Positions 24,601 through 36,340 of a stretch of DNA of 64,000 nt are shown here, in pieces. The notes below the pieces were generated by a model that ran no database searches, was not told the DNA's origin, and saw nothing but the letters and a program-made list of their open reading frames with translations. The translations under genes and the position numbers were made by a program. How positions within the stretch are numbered: position 1 is the stretch's first letter; the number at the start of each line of letters is the position of its first letter. This DNA is from Falciphora oryzae (taxonomy: Eukaryota; Ascomycota; Sordariomycetes; Magnaporthales; Magnaporthaceae): assembly GCA_000733355.1 (NCBI GenBank), contig JNVV01000005.1:1857118-1921117 (forward strand), in the 5' to 3' direction.

Positions 24601-25834
24601 AGACGGGGGTGTCAACCAGGATGAATCGGACGTCGCCGGGCGACCGCTTGAGTGCCAAAAGCGACCTGTGTAACGATTTCTTGTCGGCGAACTGAAGGCA
24701 GATCATTGGCGGGTTGGCAAGCAGCATGTTCTCGTCTCGCTGAACAAAGGCAAACCCGCAGACCTCAGAGCCTTGAGAGAGCGCACCAAAGGCCTGATGC
24801 TTCACGTAATTTGGGTGGTCCTTGAGGAATCGTGAACGCAGTGCTGGTTTCTGGCGATGGAGCTCCTCGAGACCGGCATGGCACTGGACGACGATTGCGC
24901 ACTTCTTGCGCCGCTGGTCATCACCATGATCGATCCTGACAGGAAGGAGCTGACCCAACATCTGAGCGCGCCGCCTTCCCCGCCGCTTGCCGGCAGCAAC
25001 CTGGTAGTCATTGCGCAGCTCTGCCAGCATGTCCTCCCTAAGGAGGCGAAACTGATTGTCAAGGTGCACGGCGGCGCGAGCCTCCGGGTCGGCCCCGGCC
25101 TCTGGCTCGAACGCCTCCCTAAGGGCGCGGTAGAACGGCCGTCGAGTTGAAAGGAACTCGTCCGTGGTTGGATAGACCGAGATGTCGCGGAAACCTGCAA
25201 AGTCGTTGTCGTGGCGCCCTCCTGGGCTGTACTCAGCCGGCTTCCCACTCGAGCCTGGCAGCGACCTCAAAAGGACGACCTTCTGTATCATGCAGGCCAG
25301 AGTGCGGGTCTCGTGAGACTTCGACCTCTCCAGCCCGCCGTGGTCCAGAACGAGCTTCGCATCTGGCATGAAGTCGAACCCAAATCCCCGAGATGAGTCG
25401 GCGACCTCATGAAGAAGCCAGGCCAGAGGATGGAGGTCTTGTTCCTCCAGCTTGTTGCCAAGAAAGGCGCCTATCAGCTCCTTCCACACGGTAGGAGGAG
25501 AGACAATAGCATCCAGGACACGCCAGAGAAACTGGCCGCTGGAAAGGGCGCGGACAGAAGGGTCCGACAGGAAGGTGATGAGCTTCAGGGTGGAAGTCTG
25601 GATGAAGCAAATGGAGAGGTCGGCGCGGACAGAGCTTCGCACCGCGTCCAGGCCGTGCGGACTGCCAACGAGCGACTCGACACATCGACCTGGTGACTCC
25701 TGTGCCATGATTGCCTCGAGGAAGAGTGCCGCATCCTTACCGCTGAGGACCTTGGATTTACCCTCCAGGATGCTCTTGTAGCGTGCATAGAGCCTTCGGG
25801 CACGCAGGGCGGCATCCTGCGGACCGGAAGTCAT
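18672..25834 (-). CDS. ZNFX1-like SF1 helicase fused to three CbxX-type AAA+ modules
   Basis: Four exons on the minus strand: 25834-24334, 24281-22842, 22764-20815 and 20737-18672. All introns are phase 1 and the frame closes to 2318 residues. Residues 1-480 are uncharacterised. The SF1 helicase core follows: Walker A GPPGTGKT (498-505), VLLVEEAGEI (motif II), GDHKQLRP (III), RKQHRMHPDI (IV), DNYQGEESDIVI (V, 981-992) and LITRARRCLILLGN (VI). A cysteine/histidine-rich segment (about 1064-1147) resembles NF-X1-type zinc fingers. A coiled coil (about 1150-1235) precedes three AAA+ units. Their Walker A motifs are at 1325-1332, about 1600, and 1878-1885; each Walker B reads IDEAY or VDEAY. The C-terminus is a charged coiled coil and a short Cys-containing tail (CPMGYAW..YRCAGG). 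Relatives act in RNA surveillance and silencing; the role here is inferred. The start codon is the first good ATG, although the frame stays open upstream. Confidence 0.88.
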
Positions 25835-26669
25835 GGCGACGGCGGCACAGTCTGCCCTGAGACGCCGTTGTGACTCGGATATTCTTTTGACGTGGGCTTT
25901 CTCTGTAGGTGTGCAAATCGCCACTTGGGTGTGCAGGCGGGTGGACAGGGCCAGGTAGGCTGCGGTGCCTAACGACGCGACCAGCGAAAGAGGGTGGTGC
26001 TCCAAGTGCAACGCCCAGATGGAGGAGATAACATGTGCTACAAAAGAGGGAGAGCAGATGGGGTATTTGGGTTGTCCAAAGACTAATGCCCAGAGCCCGT
26101 GCATTATGTGGGATGGATGGATGATACTGGAAGGAAAGGGAGCGAATGGTAGCCTGCAAGCACGCACTTGCGCAATTCGGCCCAAGCTGCAGCGGTATCC
26201 ATGCCCTTCCATTGTCCGTTGGGCCGTTTGAGGGCCTCCCAGCGCTTCCCCCGCGCATATCAGCAAAGAAGGGCAGACTTTCATGGTGCGACAAAATGCG
26301 CCAATTGCGCCTCGGCAAGGCTGCCGGAGGCCCACCACTCGTGATTGCCTGGGATCGGCCAGCGAATCATTTGCAGCCTTGCCGCAGGCTGCCACAAAGC
26401 CAGGCGTGGCAACGCATCGCTGGCCGATGGAACAACAAAGGACGATTGACGGGTCTCATTTGCGCAGGATCTGGAAGAAGTAGGGGCACCAGAATGAGAA
26501 AAGGCCTCCCAATCGTCTTTAAAGACGTACGTGTGGTCCATTCCTCTCCAAAGCTCCACCAGCTCTGCCACCCCGCCCATCGCCCTATCGACACCCGCCC
26601 TGTGCCATTCCACGACCAACTTTGCGCCACTTGGAATAGTCTCAACGGGCCCAGACACACAACGCAGCC
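25835..26669. promoter_or_regulatory. Bidirectional intergenic region between the helicase and the RGG-box gene
   Basis: These 835 bp separate two divergent start codons, so both promoters must lie here. No specific operator could be named. The helicase frame remains open upstream as far as about 26395, so a longer N-terminus or an upstream exon cannot be excluded. Confidence 0.55.
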
Positions 26670-28384
26670 ATGATCTATGGCGGCCGAGGTGGTAGGGGAT
26701 CCTGGTCATACCGGGGTTCCCATGGGAACTCTTCCTCCTCCTACAAGGGGGGCCGTGGTGGCTGGCGACAGCCTCAGGTCGTCGCGCCCACCACGCCACC
26801 GCCGCCACTGGGGGCGATGATCGAGCAGCTGAACGCGGACGACATCATCGACGAAGAGACACCTGACTCTCAGTATAAATATGACGCCAGGATCACCGAT
26901 AGCGTCCTTGTAGCGTCCTTCAATTGGCGGGATGGCAAGACGCCCACGATCGTGGTCCCCGGTAGGAGGCTGAACTGCTCCCTTTCCAATGAAGAAGATC
27001 CAAGGCAAGCTTAGCTGATGGGTCGCATGTCAATACGAGACAGGCCGTCCGCCCCGCTGGACCCCTCTGTCCGAGCCGAGGGAGATCCCTGACGACAACG
27101 GAAACATGGGCTGCAGGAACTCCCCGAGCACCCGCGAGGCCTTCCGCGACGAGAACTCGGGACGGTTCCCTCGACACCCCATGGAGCCAGCCATCGTGGC
27201 CACGCTCGAGATGGCGCCTATGCTGCCCAGCGGCGACGACCGTCCAGACATCGTTGCTTGTGGCAGCACCCTCGGCAGCCTGCTCCGGTTCGTGAGCGGC
27301 AACGACAAGCCTTTCCGCATGCTGGTCGAGGCTGTCGGCGACACCGTCTTCCTCGTTCGCAGGGAGAACTCGCCCACGGAGCTGATCCCCGACATCCAGG
27401 GATTTGGCCACTCTTTTCCCGACCACTACACCACCTGGGACCAAGACGTCAAAGATTCCATGTCTCACCAGCGCGTGATGCGCTACCGCTTCGGTGGATT
27501 GCAGCTCCTCGTCCGCTTCGAGGGCGACGGGTACATGGCGCAGGCCGGCTCCTCGGGCGATAGCCGGCCCGGTAAGAAAGAGCCCTCCGAGAAGGAGATT
27601 TCGCCCTCCAGCGGGATGGATGATCTTCTCGGCTCGCTGGAGCAAACGAGTGTGTCTCAGACAAAGACGTCGACCGACGATAAGCTTCAGGTTCAGTGGT
27701 CGGGCGAGTTGATCGACCAGAGCCTCGTGTTCGACCTCAAGACTCGGAGCATCAAGAAGGTCGACCAGGACATCATCGGCGAGGAGCTCCCCCGGCTGTG
27801 GGTCCGACAGATGAGCAAGTTTATCGTCGCATACCATGAGCGCGGCGTCTTCAACAAGATTGACGTCATCCCCGTTGAGGACAAGGTTAAAAAGTAAGTG
27901 ACCCTTACGACCCCCTTCCCAACTGGCCACTCAACTCAGCCAAGGGGGCAAGGGACCTGGTGAGAGCAAGGACGCGACTGACGCGTGATTGGATCCTTAT
28001 CTAAGATGGGAGACGGAGAACAACGAAACACTCACCAAGCTGGTCGCCCTCATCCACCGCATCAGGTCCCTGGCGCTCGACGGCAAGTTCGAGGTGTGCT
28101 TCTCTGGCGGCGCGCTCGAGTTCCGCAAGCAGCTGCCTGACGCTGGCAACGTCTTGTCGGAGGAGATCAAAGCCGCTTGGGGAACCAGCGCCGAGGGAGC
28201 CGGCCCCGGTAGTTCTGACGAATTCGAGGACGACGACGACGACGACGATCACTACGAACCCGCTGGAGGTTGGCGTGGATCCACTGGGCTGAGCGACTTG
28301 GACGACGACGACGACGAAGCGGGCGATGACTTCACGGCTTGCTCTGCTGATGGATGCGGCTACTGTGGCCGCTGCACCTATTAG
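26670..28384 (+). CDS. RGG-box protein with DXO/Rai1-like PD-(D/E)XK core (type often labelled GGPP synthetase)
   Basis: Three exons, 26670-26961, 27044-27893 and 28006-28384, encode 506 residues (intron phases 1 and 2). The first 35 residues are Gly/Arg/Ser-rich with RGG repeats, a common RNA-binding feature. Proteins with this middle region (SFNWRDG..PTIVVPG..PPRWTPL) are, as I recall, often labelled geranylgeranyl pyrophosphate synthetase, but no prenyltransferase DDxxD motif is visible in a prenyltransferase context. Instead there is RFEGDGY (Glu257), then SGELIDQSLVFDLKTRS (Glu319, Asp322, Asp328, Lys330), then LPRLWVRQMSKFIVAYHERG. That order matches the E, E-h-D, E/D-h-K and W-x-Q motifs of DXO/Rai1 decapping nucleases. 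The C-terminal 100 residues are strongly acidic and end in a CGYCGRC cysteine cluster. The exon structure is firm; the nuclease assignment is inference. Confidence 0.75.
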
Positions 28385-29096
28385 ACGGTTAGCGGCCAGA
28401 GCAGGCGACTAGGGCGTGATGCACCGTCTTTTGTTGTTGCCTGAATTTTCCTTGACGGCGTCACGACGGCAGGATCGACAGGATGTATGATTATGTAATC
28501 CACGAGATGAATTCACCCACGTGACTTGCACGTATCCTTGCACAACATCGTGCCGCTGATTTGTTGCCTTACGGGCTGCCCCCACTCTATTCGCGACTGC
28601 CGCGACGCAGGTGTCGGACGATCCCGCTCCTTAGGAGACCACCCGGACCAGACAAGTTGCCGCACTCCGTCAATGGCGCAACGGCAAACTCGCTTGGCTA
28701 AACCCCTCCGCCCTCTCTTGTTCTCCAAGCCCCTCCATAATCATCCTCGCATCACAGTCGGTATTGCACGACAGTCTCGGCCGGCCAGTAACGGCGCAGA
28801 TTCCGGCCTTCATGATCGACGGATGCGCTGCCCCAACGGAGATCTCATCTGCCCGACTGGCTGGCACTTCCCTACCAGCCACTTAGGTGACACCATTAAT
28901 GATGACTGTGCACGCTCAGCCTACTTGACGTAACCTGTTCCTTCGGGTCTGTTCTCATGCAGCAGACTCCAGAAATACTTTCTATTTCATTTTCCCTTTA
29001 ATGTTGCTCGCGGGTCCCGTTTCTTCGTGATCTCATGGCCAAACAAGCTGTTCGGTTACATTTCGAGGCTTCTTTTAGTCCTCCAGTGTTCTCAAC
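28385..29096. other. Intergenic, 712 bp
   Basis: This is the 3' flank of the RGG-box gene and the promoter of the DUF3176 gene. No feature was recognised. Confidence 0.5.
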
Positions 29097-31460
29097 ATGC
29101 ATCCGCCTCAGAGCCAGTGGCAGAATGGGCCCCTGTATACCAGGCCGAAGTCTCCGTCCCAGGATTCAATCATGACGCCGGTATCCCCCGATACCCGCGC
29201 CGATGCGGAGCAGGTTGGGTTGATGTCCTCCCGTCGGGTCCCGACCCCATCCATATCTACGCTCCACGAGGACGGTGCCGACGATCTCTACCAAGATCCT
29301 GTCTGGCTGACGCCCTCGCCGGGAGAGACGACACCGAAAGCCGCGATTCCCCGTCGCCGGCTCAGTACCGACCTAGGCGTCAGTCCGTCGAGCACCTCGC
29401 ACGAAAAGGTTGTCTCGGCCGAGACGCCGCCCACTTTGAGCAAGCCACAAGTCCCAGCGCCCGCAGAACCTAGCAGGCGCCGCGCGCCTCCCAAGTCGTG
29501 GTGGTGGTGGGAGATCGGAGCCTGCTCGCTGAGCCTTGCAAGCACCATCCTCCTGTTTGTCCTTCTAGCCCGGGTTGAGGACATTGCGCTCGAAAGCTGG
29601 CCCTACTCGATCCAGATCAACTCGGTCATCGCCATCCTGACCGCCGTGAGCCGCACGGCCATGGTGGTGCCCCTCGCCGCCTGCATCTCGCAGCTCAAGT
29701 GGAGCCACTTTGAGCGCCCGAACCGGCTGAGCCACCTGCAGGACTACGACAACGCCAGCCGCGGGCCCTGGGGCTCCCTGCGGATTCTGTTCGACTTCCA
29801 GATCAAGGACCTGCTCGCGCGGGCTCTGGCTCTGTGGACTGTCGTCTCCCTCGGAATCAGCCCGAGTGCGCAGCAGATCTTGGACTTCCCGAGCCGTCGC
29901 GTGCCGCTTGGCAACACAACAGCGACGATAGCACAAGCGCCTAGCTACTGGGCCAAGGAGCGCTTCAGGATGTGTATGTTTGCCACAATGTAATTCTCCA
30001 ATCTACGAAACTAGCCACCAACCGCCTATTTATACTAACACTTGTGGACACCAGATCACTCTGGCGTGAGTGGTGAAACTGAAGCCGACCGCTTCTTTTT
30101 CCCTCCCAATGTTGCCCTCCCGTTCCAAATAAAGCTACGAAGCGGCCTGCTGGGCGGGCCGTTCGCGCCAGACTTCACATGCCCACAGCCTGCCTCCGAG
30201 TGCGAGTGGGACGACTTCAGCACGCTGGGATTGTGCGCCGACGTCCGCAACGTGACAGCCGACACCCAAGTCACTTGTAAGCTCCAGGACTCGCAACGGC
30301 AGGTGGTCTGCGAATACACCCACGGGAGGGACAAGAGAAATTCGACACGCTCGGTGCGCATGTCGTTCCAGAATGATGCACTCAAGGACTCCCCGAGGCC
30401 CAGCTTGATTACGTTGAGCGGTGCCAGCCCTACGCTCCAAACAGCGAAGACGGGGGATTCGCCATCTCCACCGGGGCCGACCCTTGATTTCGTCATTGCT
30501 ACCGATGCGCAGATGAGCAAGCGCCAAACACTAATCACATCCCAAAGTTTACAAAGCTCGCAGTTTGGTCTCGCCGCACGAATCCGCGGCGATGCTTTCG
30601 ACGCAGACAGGTTGAGCCTCAAATCCGATGCCGACATTCGAGTGGACCGGCCGCCGCCCGTCGACGTCTTTGACTACAGCTGGCAATGGTGCGAAAAGAC
30701 ACTGAGGAACGTATCCGCCAGGGGTGGCAAGCTTCACATTGGCGATGTCCAGGTGAAGCCATTACCAACGGTGACAGTGGAGGGAGACACCATCTCGGTC
30801 CACGGTCAGACGGACCGCAACGTGAACGTCTACAGCGGCAGCACGACCGAGGCCAAGTACCAGATCGGCCAGATGAGCGACGTCCGGCTAAAACTACTGC
30901 GGGAGCTGTTCTTCAACCAGGACGTCTCCTCCCGCGGCGGCGGCGGCGGCGGCGCGACCAACAACACGATGGACGGGCTGCTCGACTTTGGCATGTTTGT
31001 GTACCAGAGCGACTTCGAGACGCTGGCGCGCAACCACGCCGTCACGATCGACAACCTCCTGCACAGCCGGGCCTCCAACGCCAACGCCACGGACCACGCG
31101 GGCACCGCGTACATGGTCGAGACGTACGTGCGCGTTCGCTGGGCCTGGATCCTGCTGCCCGTCGTCGAGGCCGTCGGCGCCGCAGTCCTGCTGGCGCTGT
31201 CTATTGTGCTCACGCGCCACAAGCCGCTCCTGAAAGATTCGGCCCTCGCGCTCCTGTTTTACGGGCCCGGCTGGGACGGCCTGCCGGACGACGACCGGGG
31301 TCGTCTGGCTGTGGGTCGGGAGGCCGGCCCCCGCGGCGGCTGGGGAGGGGCTGACGCGAGTGAGTTGAGGGAGAGCGCGAGGGGTCTGTTGGCCTCGATT
31401 GAAGGCGACCGGGAAGGACGACCTGGGTTCGTGACGGGTGTAGAAAAGGAAGGGAGATAG
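29097..31460 (+). CDS. DUF3176 multi-pass membrane protein
   Basis: Two exons, 29097-29973 and 30055-31460 (GTATGT..CAG, phase 1), encode 760 residues. The cytosolic N-terminus (about 135 residues) is Ser/Pro-rich. The hallmark DUF3176 block follows: SWWWWEIGACSLSLAS, helix LLFVLLARVE, helix NSVIAILTAVSRTAMVVPLA, and QLKWSHFERPNRLSHLQDYD. A third hydrophobic stretch (ALALWTVVSLG) leads into a large, probably extracytosolic domain with N-glycosylation sequons and several cysteines. Near the C-terminus the last helix is WAWILLPVVEAVGAAVLLAL, followed by LLKDSALALLFYG and a charged Gly-rich tail. The family is restricted to filamentous ascomycetes and its function is not established. There are no operon-like neighbours. 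Confidence 0.85.
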
Positions 31461-33958
31461 GGGAATATGGCATCCATGGGTTTTGTCCGAATATGCATGT
31501 CAGTGGGCAACCGTGGGCGGGGAGGTCAGGGGACGATGGACCCGACAAGAGGGAAAGGGGCAGCAGGGGCGCAATCGATCCGGTGATGGCGCGCCACGGT
31601 TGAGCCATTCACGGGTGGCCTCGGATGCGCCACGGCTGTGGCACAAAGCCAAGGGGTTGAGCCTCGGGTGTTGCTAAGATCTAGAAGTCCCCGAGAGAAA
31701 TAAATCGATGACCAGGGCGGATGCATCTCGCTTCGTATCGCGAAGGATGACGGAAAGTTAGCAGAGTCGCGTTTTGCAGGCCTGTCGACAGTCTCGGTCC
31801 AGACCAGAGTTTTTCCTCATCCAGCCCACGGAGTAAAATTGAAAGCGAGGGCGCAGCCGGCCAGGCAGTCAGAGTGTATGAAGAATCATCTCCAATTGGC
31901 ACGAGGTCTTGGCGCCGACGGTCTGGTTGGCAGGCATCGCGTGACGTGTGGGCCAAGGTTTGACAGAGGACAAAGGATAAAAAAAGAAAAGAAAAAAAAA
32001 AAGTCCATTGACACCGAGCAGGCTTGGCCACAATCGGCGTGGTCTGTCCAAAATATTTACTCACGGTGCCCTGTATCATCCGATCGTTCCGGTGGGCAGT
32101 TGGGACGGCATTGATGCAGGCGTGCACAACCCAGCGAGCACGCACGGCATTGCGCTGTATTTTCCCTTTCCCTCTGGCAAGGGAGCACGGATTCCGTCCC
32201 CTGCCCGCTGTTTGTTGTTGTCCGTTGCTGGGAACAGCAGGTCGCCGGCGGAGGCCCCATCCCGCCCAAAGAGGAAAAGAGGGAAGGGAAAGCAAGCATT
32301 GCCTTGGCATAAACTCTGGAATTTGGAGGGGGAGGGGCTGTCTGTCTTGCCAACATAATATCGGGAATTTTTTTTTTTCTTCTTTTGTGATGCCCTAAAG
32401 AATCCTGTGGCTTTGACCCTTTAGTCCCGTCCCTTTTGCTGCACGTTATTGTTTTCGGGGCACAATCAGACACTCGAGTTCGGGAAGCCTTAGATCTCAG
32501 CAGCTCTGTTGAGGCGGATTGATGTCGTCGCAGGGAGACGGGATTTGCAAGCCCGATCGGCCGGCGAGGAAGCTGACGGCGAGTCGCAGGCATAAAACTC
32601 CAGATGCCCTTCTCTGGTGTTTGCAGGGGTCGTGAGGGTCAGGTCGATCCCGCCTGTCCAACTGCTGGGATCATCGATGGCCGTTACGAATGTGGCAGTG
32701 CAGCCCAAGGCCAATGGCCGCGCCCAGCCCGCGCTGATTCTCGGCTGCAGAAACTAGAGGTGCACCTAAGACGGATTGCTTGGGAGAGTTTTGCCGACCG
32801 ACCGACCGACCTTGTGCATCCAGTCCTGGGATTTTTGGTTGCGCAGTTGACGATTGCACGAATACATTGGAGAGGCACAAGAGGCCCAGCCAGCTGCTTC
32901 CCGTTCCCCACCGGGGCTCCACCCTGCGTTCGCTTCTCCAGGCTCCTACGACACTGGACGCCAGCAGCCAGCCGACAAGACTCCACCAACGGCTCCCAGA
33001 AGCGCCCAGGTAATTTCGCGGCGCTGCGACCCGCCATTCCACAGCGAGCACAGCCCATTTCCCCTTTTGCTCCCTCGTCTTTTTCTCTTCGTGTTGGATT
33101 GTCAGCAACCCACCCACCCTTTCCCCCCCTTCCCTCCCGCGCAGGGACCGACGAACTCGACCTGGGGGAAAAAACAGGAGGATCGCGAGAGTCAATCGCG
33201 CGCAACAAGGGAATACACACTCGTTTTTGGCCCAATTCCCTCTCCCTGCAGTGCCCTTCTCCCTCGCTTGCCTTTTACCGCCAGCCACGAAACGCCCACA
33301 GAGCCAAGCAAGTTAGCGTCAAGCAGCAGGAGAAGCTCTGTTAAGCGCAGCCCACTCGCACCCGACACGCCTTCTCCTTCCGGATCGACGGGGGATCCTG
33401 CAAGTGGCTCTCCTAAAACGCCGCCCTCAGCCAAAACCCGGGACAGACTCCCGGCTGCGCGCCACCGATCCGAGCTTCAGCGACCGATTGTTTTTGGCTC
33501 TGCGTATTTTCTGCGTTGGCCTTCTGAGCGACTGCTGGCATTTCCCCTATCTGTTTCCCGGTCCCATTCGATCGCCCACGAACGCCACGACGAGCCGTCC
33601 GCCCTTCGATCAGACCCAGCCGACCGACTGCAATCCCACGTTTCGACTTTTGGACGCCACTGTGACGAAGGTGGAGTGAGGCAGCAAACCGCTCATCAAC
33701 CTAAAAAGAGCTCGGGGAAAGGGGGAGACATCAGAGCCACGTCAACTAGACACAACCGACAACCACCGCCGCCGACAGCGACGACGCGATTGAACCCGCT
33801 CGTCCGGCTGGCTCGCCCTGCTGTTGGGGCCTGCCGCACGCTCACTCCCGGCTCGCTCAGTTCCTAATAGCCCGGCAACGCAAACGCCGCGCCGCAATTT
33901 CAGTCTCTGAGCGTCTCCAGAGTCGCTCCTCGGGGCCACAGCACACACTATCGTCACA
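31461..33958. other. Intergenic, 2.5 kb, with pyrimidine-rich leader before the next gene
   Basis: No gene was supported. The stretch from about 33000 to 33900 is rich in C and T with scattered short purine runs, as in long 5' leaders of fungal genes. Several overlapping open frames exist but none has recognisable motifs. Oligo-A and oligo-T runs lie near 31980-32004 and 32370-32380. Confidence 0.45.
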
Positions 33959-34910
33959 ATGGGTAAGTCGAGGCTCTGCCAGATGACCGTTATATCCGTC
34001 ATCGTCCGATTGTTTGCTAGCTTTCTCTCTGCATGGACCTTGCCCGCCAAAAAGTCATCCCAAAACAACCCTGGACGATGGAGCATTTTGACTCCAGAGA
34101 ATCAAACCCCAAGCAAGAGCTTTGGCTAACGCAGCGCCCCGGTCTCCAGAGACGACACTCATCCCCTTCGCAACACTGCCGGCCTGCGCGCAGCAGTGCG
34201 GCCCCCTATACGACGCAAACGGCGCCTGCGTGCCCCCGGCCGCGCCGACGGCGGCGCCCTCGGGCTACGCTGCCTGCTTCTGCGGGAACGCTAAGGTCGC
34301 GCCCTTTAGCGCAGCCGCCCAGGGCGTGTGCGGGCCGGGCGTCTGCGCCGACAACCCCGCCAACCTCGAGAGCATCCGCAACTGGTTCACAAACTTCTGC
34401 AAGGACCCAAAGACGCTCGGCGCCGGCAACGCAAACGGCTCGCCCGCAAACCCAACAGGCTCGGCCAGGTTCACGGCGGCGCCTCAAAATGGTGGTGGTG
34501 ATTGGTACGAGCCACTTTGCTCCTGTTACTCCGACTCATGATGGTAAGACGTGGCAGCGTTGCTAACCCCTTTTCCCAGGATGTCAAATCACTGGCAGTG
34601 GGTCGTGTTCCTGGTCATCATGGTTGTCGGCATCTCGGGCATCTGGATCGGCGCCTGCATCTGGCGGCGCCGCTACTTGCGCAAGAAGGACCGCCAGTAC
34701 GCGCTCGGCAAGCGCCTGGGGGCCGCCGGGGTCGGCGGCACCGGCGGCGGCGCCACCACTCCCGGACCTAACGCGTCCACCCGCTCGGTCCACCTGCCCG
34801 CCGCCGGAATGTTCATGCCCGCACCCATCAGCGCCGCAGGCGTCTACGGGCCCGAGACGGAGAGCGAGAAGAGAGCCAAGAAGAAGTGGAACCCGACGGA
34901 AAGGACATGA
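33959..34910 (+). CDS. CFEM-like N-out single-pass membrane protein with a 4-nt first exon
   Basis: Three exons: 33959-33962 (only ATG plus G), 34150-34504 and 34580-34910, with introns GTAAGT..CAG (phase 1) and GTACGA..CAG (phase 2). The frame closes to 229 residues and avoids the in-frame stop at 34539. The start reads METTLIPFATLPACAQQCGP. About eight cysteines are spaced C-x3-C, C, C-x-C, C, C, C over residues 14-95, resembling the eight-cysteine CFEM fold of fungal surface proteins. A helix of about 22 residues (WVVFLVIMVVGISGIWIGACIW) follows, then a basic stop-transfer RRRYLRKKDR and a Gly/Ala/Pro-rich cytosolic tail. No classic N-terminal signal peptide is present, so an N-out (type III) topology is inferred. 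The tiny first exon explains why a simple ATG search misses the start. Confidence 0.72.
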
Positions 34911-36340
34911 GGGACGCTCTCTTGAGAGACAAACCCACCGGGTGCGGCCTTTTGGTCTTACCTGACTGAACAACGACGGCAGAAAACACTTCTTAACGAT
35001 TTATCATTTTCTCGGAGTTTGCTTGTGGGGAAAGGGATATCCCCCTTTTTTTGCTCCTATATATGCCTTCACGGCGTGGATTGGTGGGAGTTGCATTCTA
35101 CTTTCCATTGTCCCTTTTTCTGTCTCCTCACTGTCCCTTTTTTTCTCTGTGTTTGGCGCTCAAAGGTGGGTCTTCTTTCCGGGGTAAACAACTTTGTTTT
35201 GTTTTTTTTTCTTGTTTTATCCAGAATTATTCCGGAGGGTACCTAATGGTTTTGTTACTCATTATTCCTATACACAACCCGGGGCAGTGAGGACGCAAGC
35301 ACCATCTTGGCAAAGGGGCATGCACGGTATCGAACCCCGGGTCCAGACGAAGATGAGGCANNNNNNNNNNNNNNNNNNNNNNNNNNNNNNNNNNNNNNNN
35401 NNNNNNNNNNNNNNNNNNNNNNNNNNNNNNNNNNNNNNNNNNNNNNNNNNNNNNNNNNNNNTTCCAACACCGACGATTCCCGAGACATCTGGCGGTAGAG
35501 AGAGAAGTTGGTGGAGGGACTTGATTCACACACTCATTAGGATATCCCATTTTGCTAAAGGGGCTGGAGAGAGGATAGATCTTCCGGGCCTATGATAGAC
35601 CTACAGGCAGGCAGCCTTGTCTGCCCCACCGAATCTTATTTTAATGACCTGGGAAACTTTGGATCCCGAAGCAGCCAGTGTGCCGTCGCCGCAAGAGAAA
35701 GTAAAAAAGGCGAGGTAAAACAGGAAACGAGAGGCGGCCTCAACGTTTCGCCGGCGAACCTCGCCGACATGGCCTGACGTTCGCCGCCTCACGGCGAGTC
35801 AGTTACGGGTCTTTGGGCGCCGGGATCCTGCTGCAAGCCGGATCGACACGCTGAGCTGCCCCAACACGGCTCTGACCAGGAAGGGCTTGCGACATCGCGT
35901 TCGGGACACCAGATACCCTTGCCCTTGCCTGGCCGAACATTGGACGGAACTGAGAACCTGGAAGTAGCGCCATCCCAAGACAACCGCCAAACCTCAATGT
36001 TCTTTCGCCCGGAGCAACGGAAGAGAATAGAGACGACAACGGTCAATAAAGCTAAAGGTACTCGATTCTAGGAGTGTATACTAAACTCGTCATAGATATA
36101 TCGTCGTGTGCGCAGAAGGGATATCGACAGTGTTGTTCCGGTTCCGTCCGTTCCTGTTTGTCCGTATTGCCGTTTGTTTATCTAGGTCCACCCTCTTCTG
36201 ATGCGTGAAATTTCCAAAGACCTCCCCGTGAAACTTTTGTTGACAACAAAACGCCCTCCATCGCCGTTCATTACAATTCATCTCGCCCAGTCGCCTAGAC
36301 CTCCGTGTAGTCGAGCGTCGTGACGTTTTGGGGCAATGTC
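34911..36340. other. Intergenic, 1.4 kb, containing an N gap
   Basis: This is the convergent flank between the CFEM-like gene (+) and the debranching enzyme gene (-). It is interrupted by 100 Ns at 35361-35460. No gene was recognised. Confidence 0.5.
35361..35460. other. Assembly gap (100 Ns)
   Basis: One hundred undetermined bases in intergenic sequence. Confidence 0.99.

Noticed and set aside
25835..26395. 187-residue N-terminal extension of the helicase from 26395
   Set aside because: It has a mixed composition with no motif, overlaps the presumed bidirectional promoter, and a good ATG lies at 25834. It was kept only as a possibility.
26670..28384. Geranylgeranyl pyrophosphate synthetase function
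   Set aside because: No prenyltransferase Asp-rich motifs occur in context; the Asp runs belong to the acidic C-terminal tail.
32604..33867. Overlapping open frames of about 180-340 codons before the CFEM-like gene
   Set aside because: The composition is low complexity (Pro, Ser, Arg, Thr) on both strands, with no motif; it fits a C/T-rich leader better than coding sequence.
34505..34541. CFEM-like protein ending at the stop codon 34539-34541
   Set aside because: That reading would lose the transmembrane exon. A GTACGA donor at 34505 with the CAG at 34577-34579 removes the stop and keeps the frame.
35310..35360. Possible tRNA T-arm on the minus strand (GGTTCGATACC)
   Set aside because: The flanking bases do not form a 5-bp T stem or an acceptor stem, and the rest would lie in the N gap, so no tRNA can be supported.
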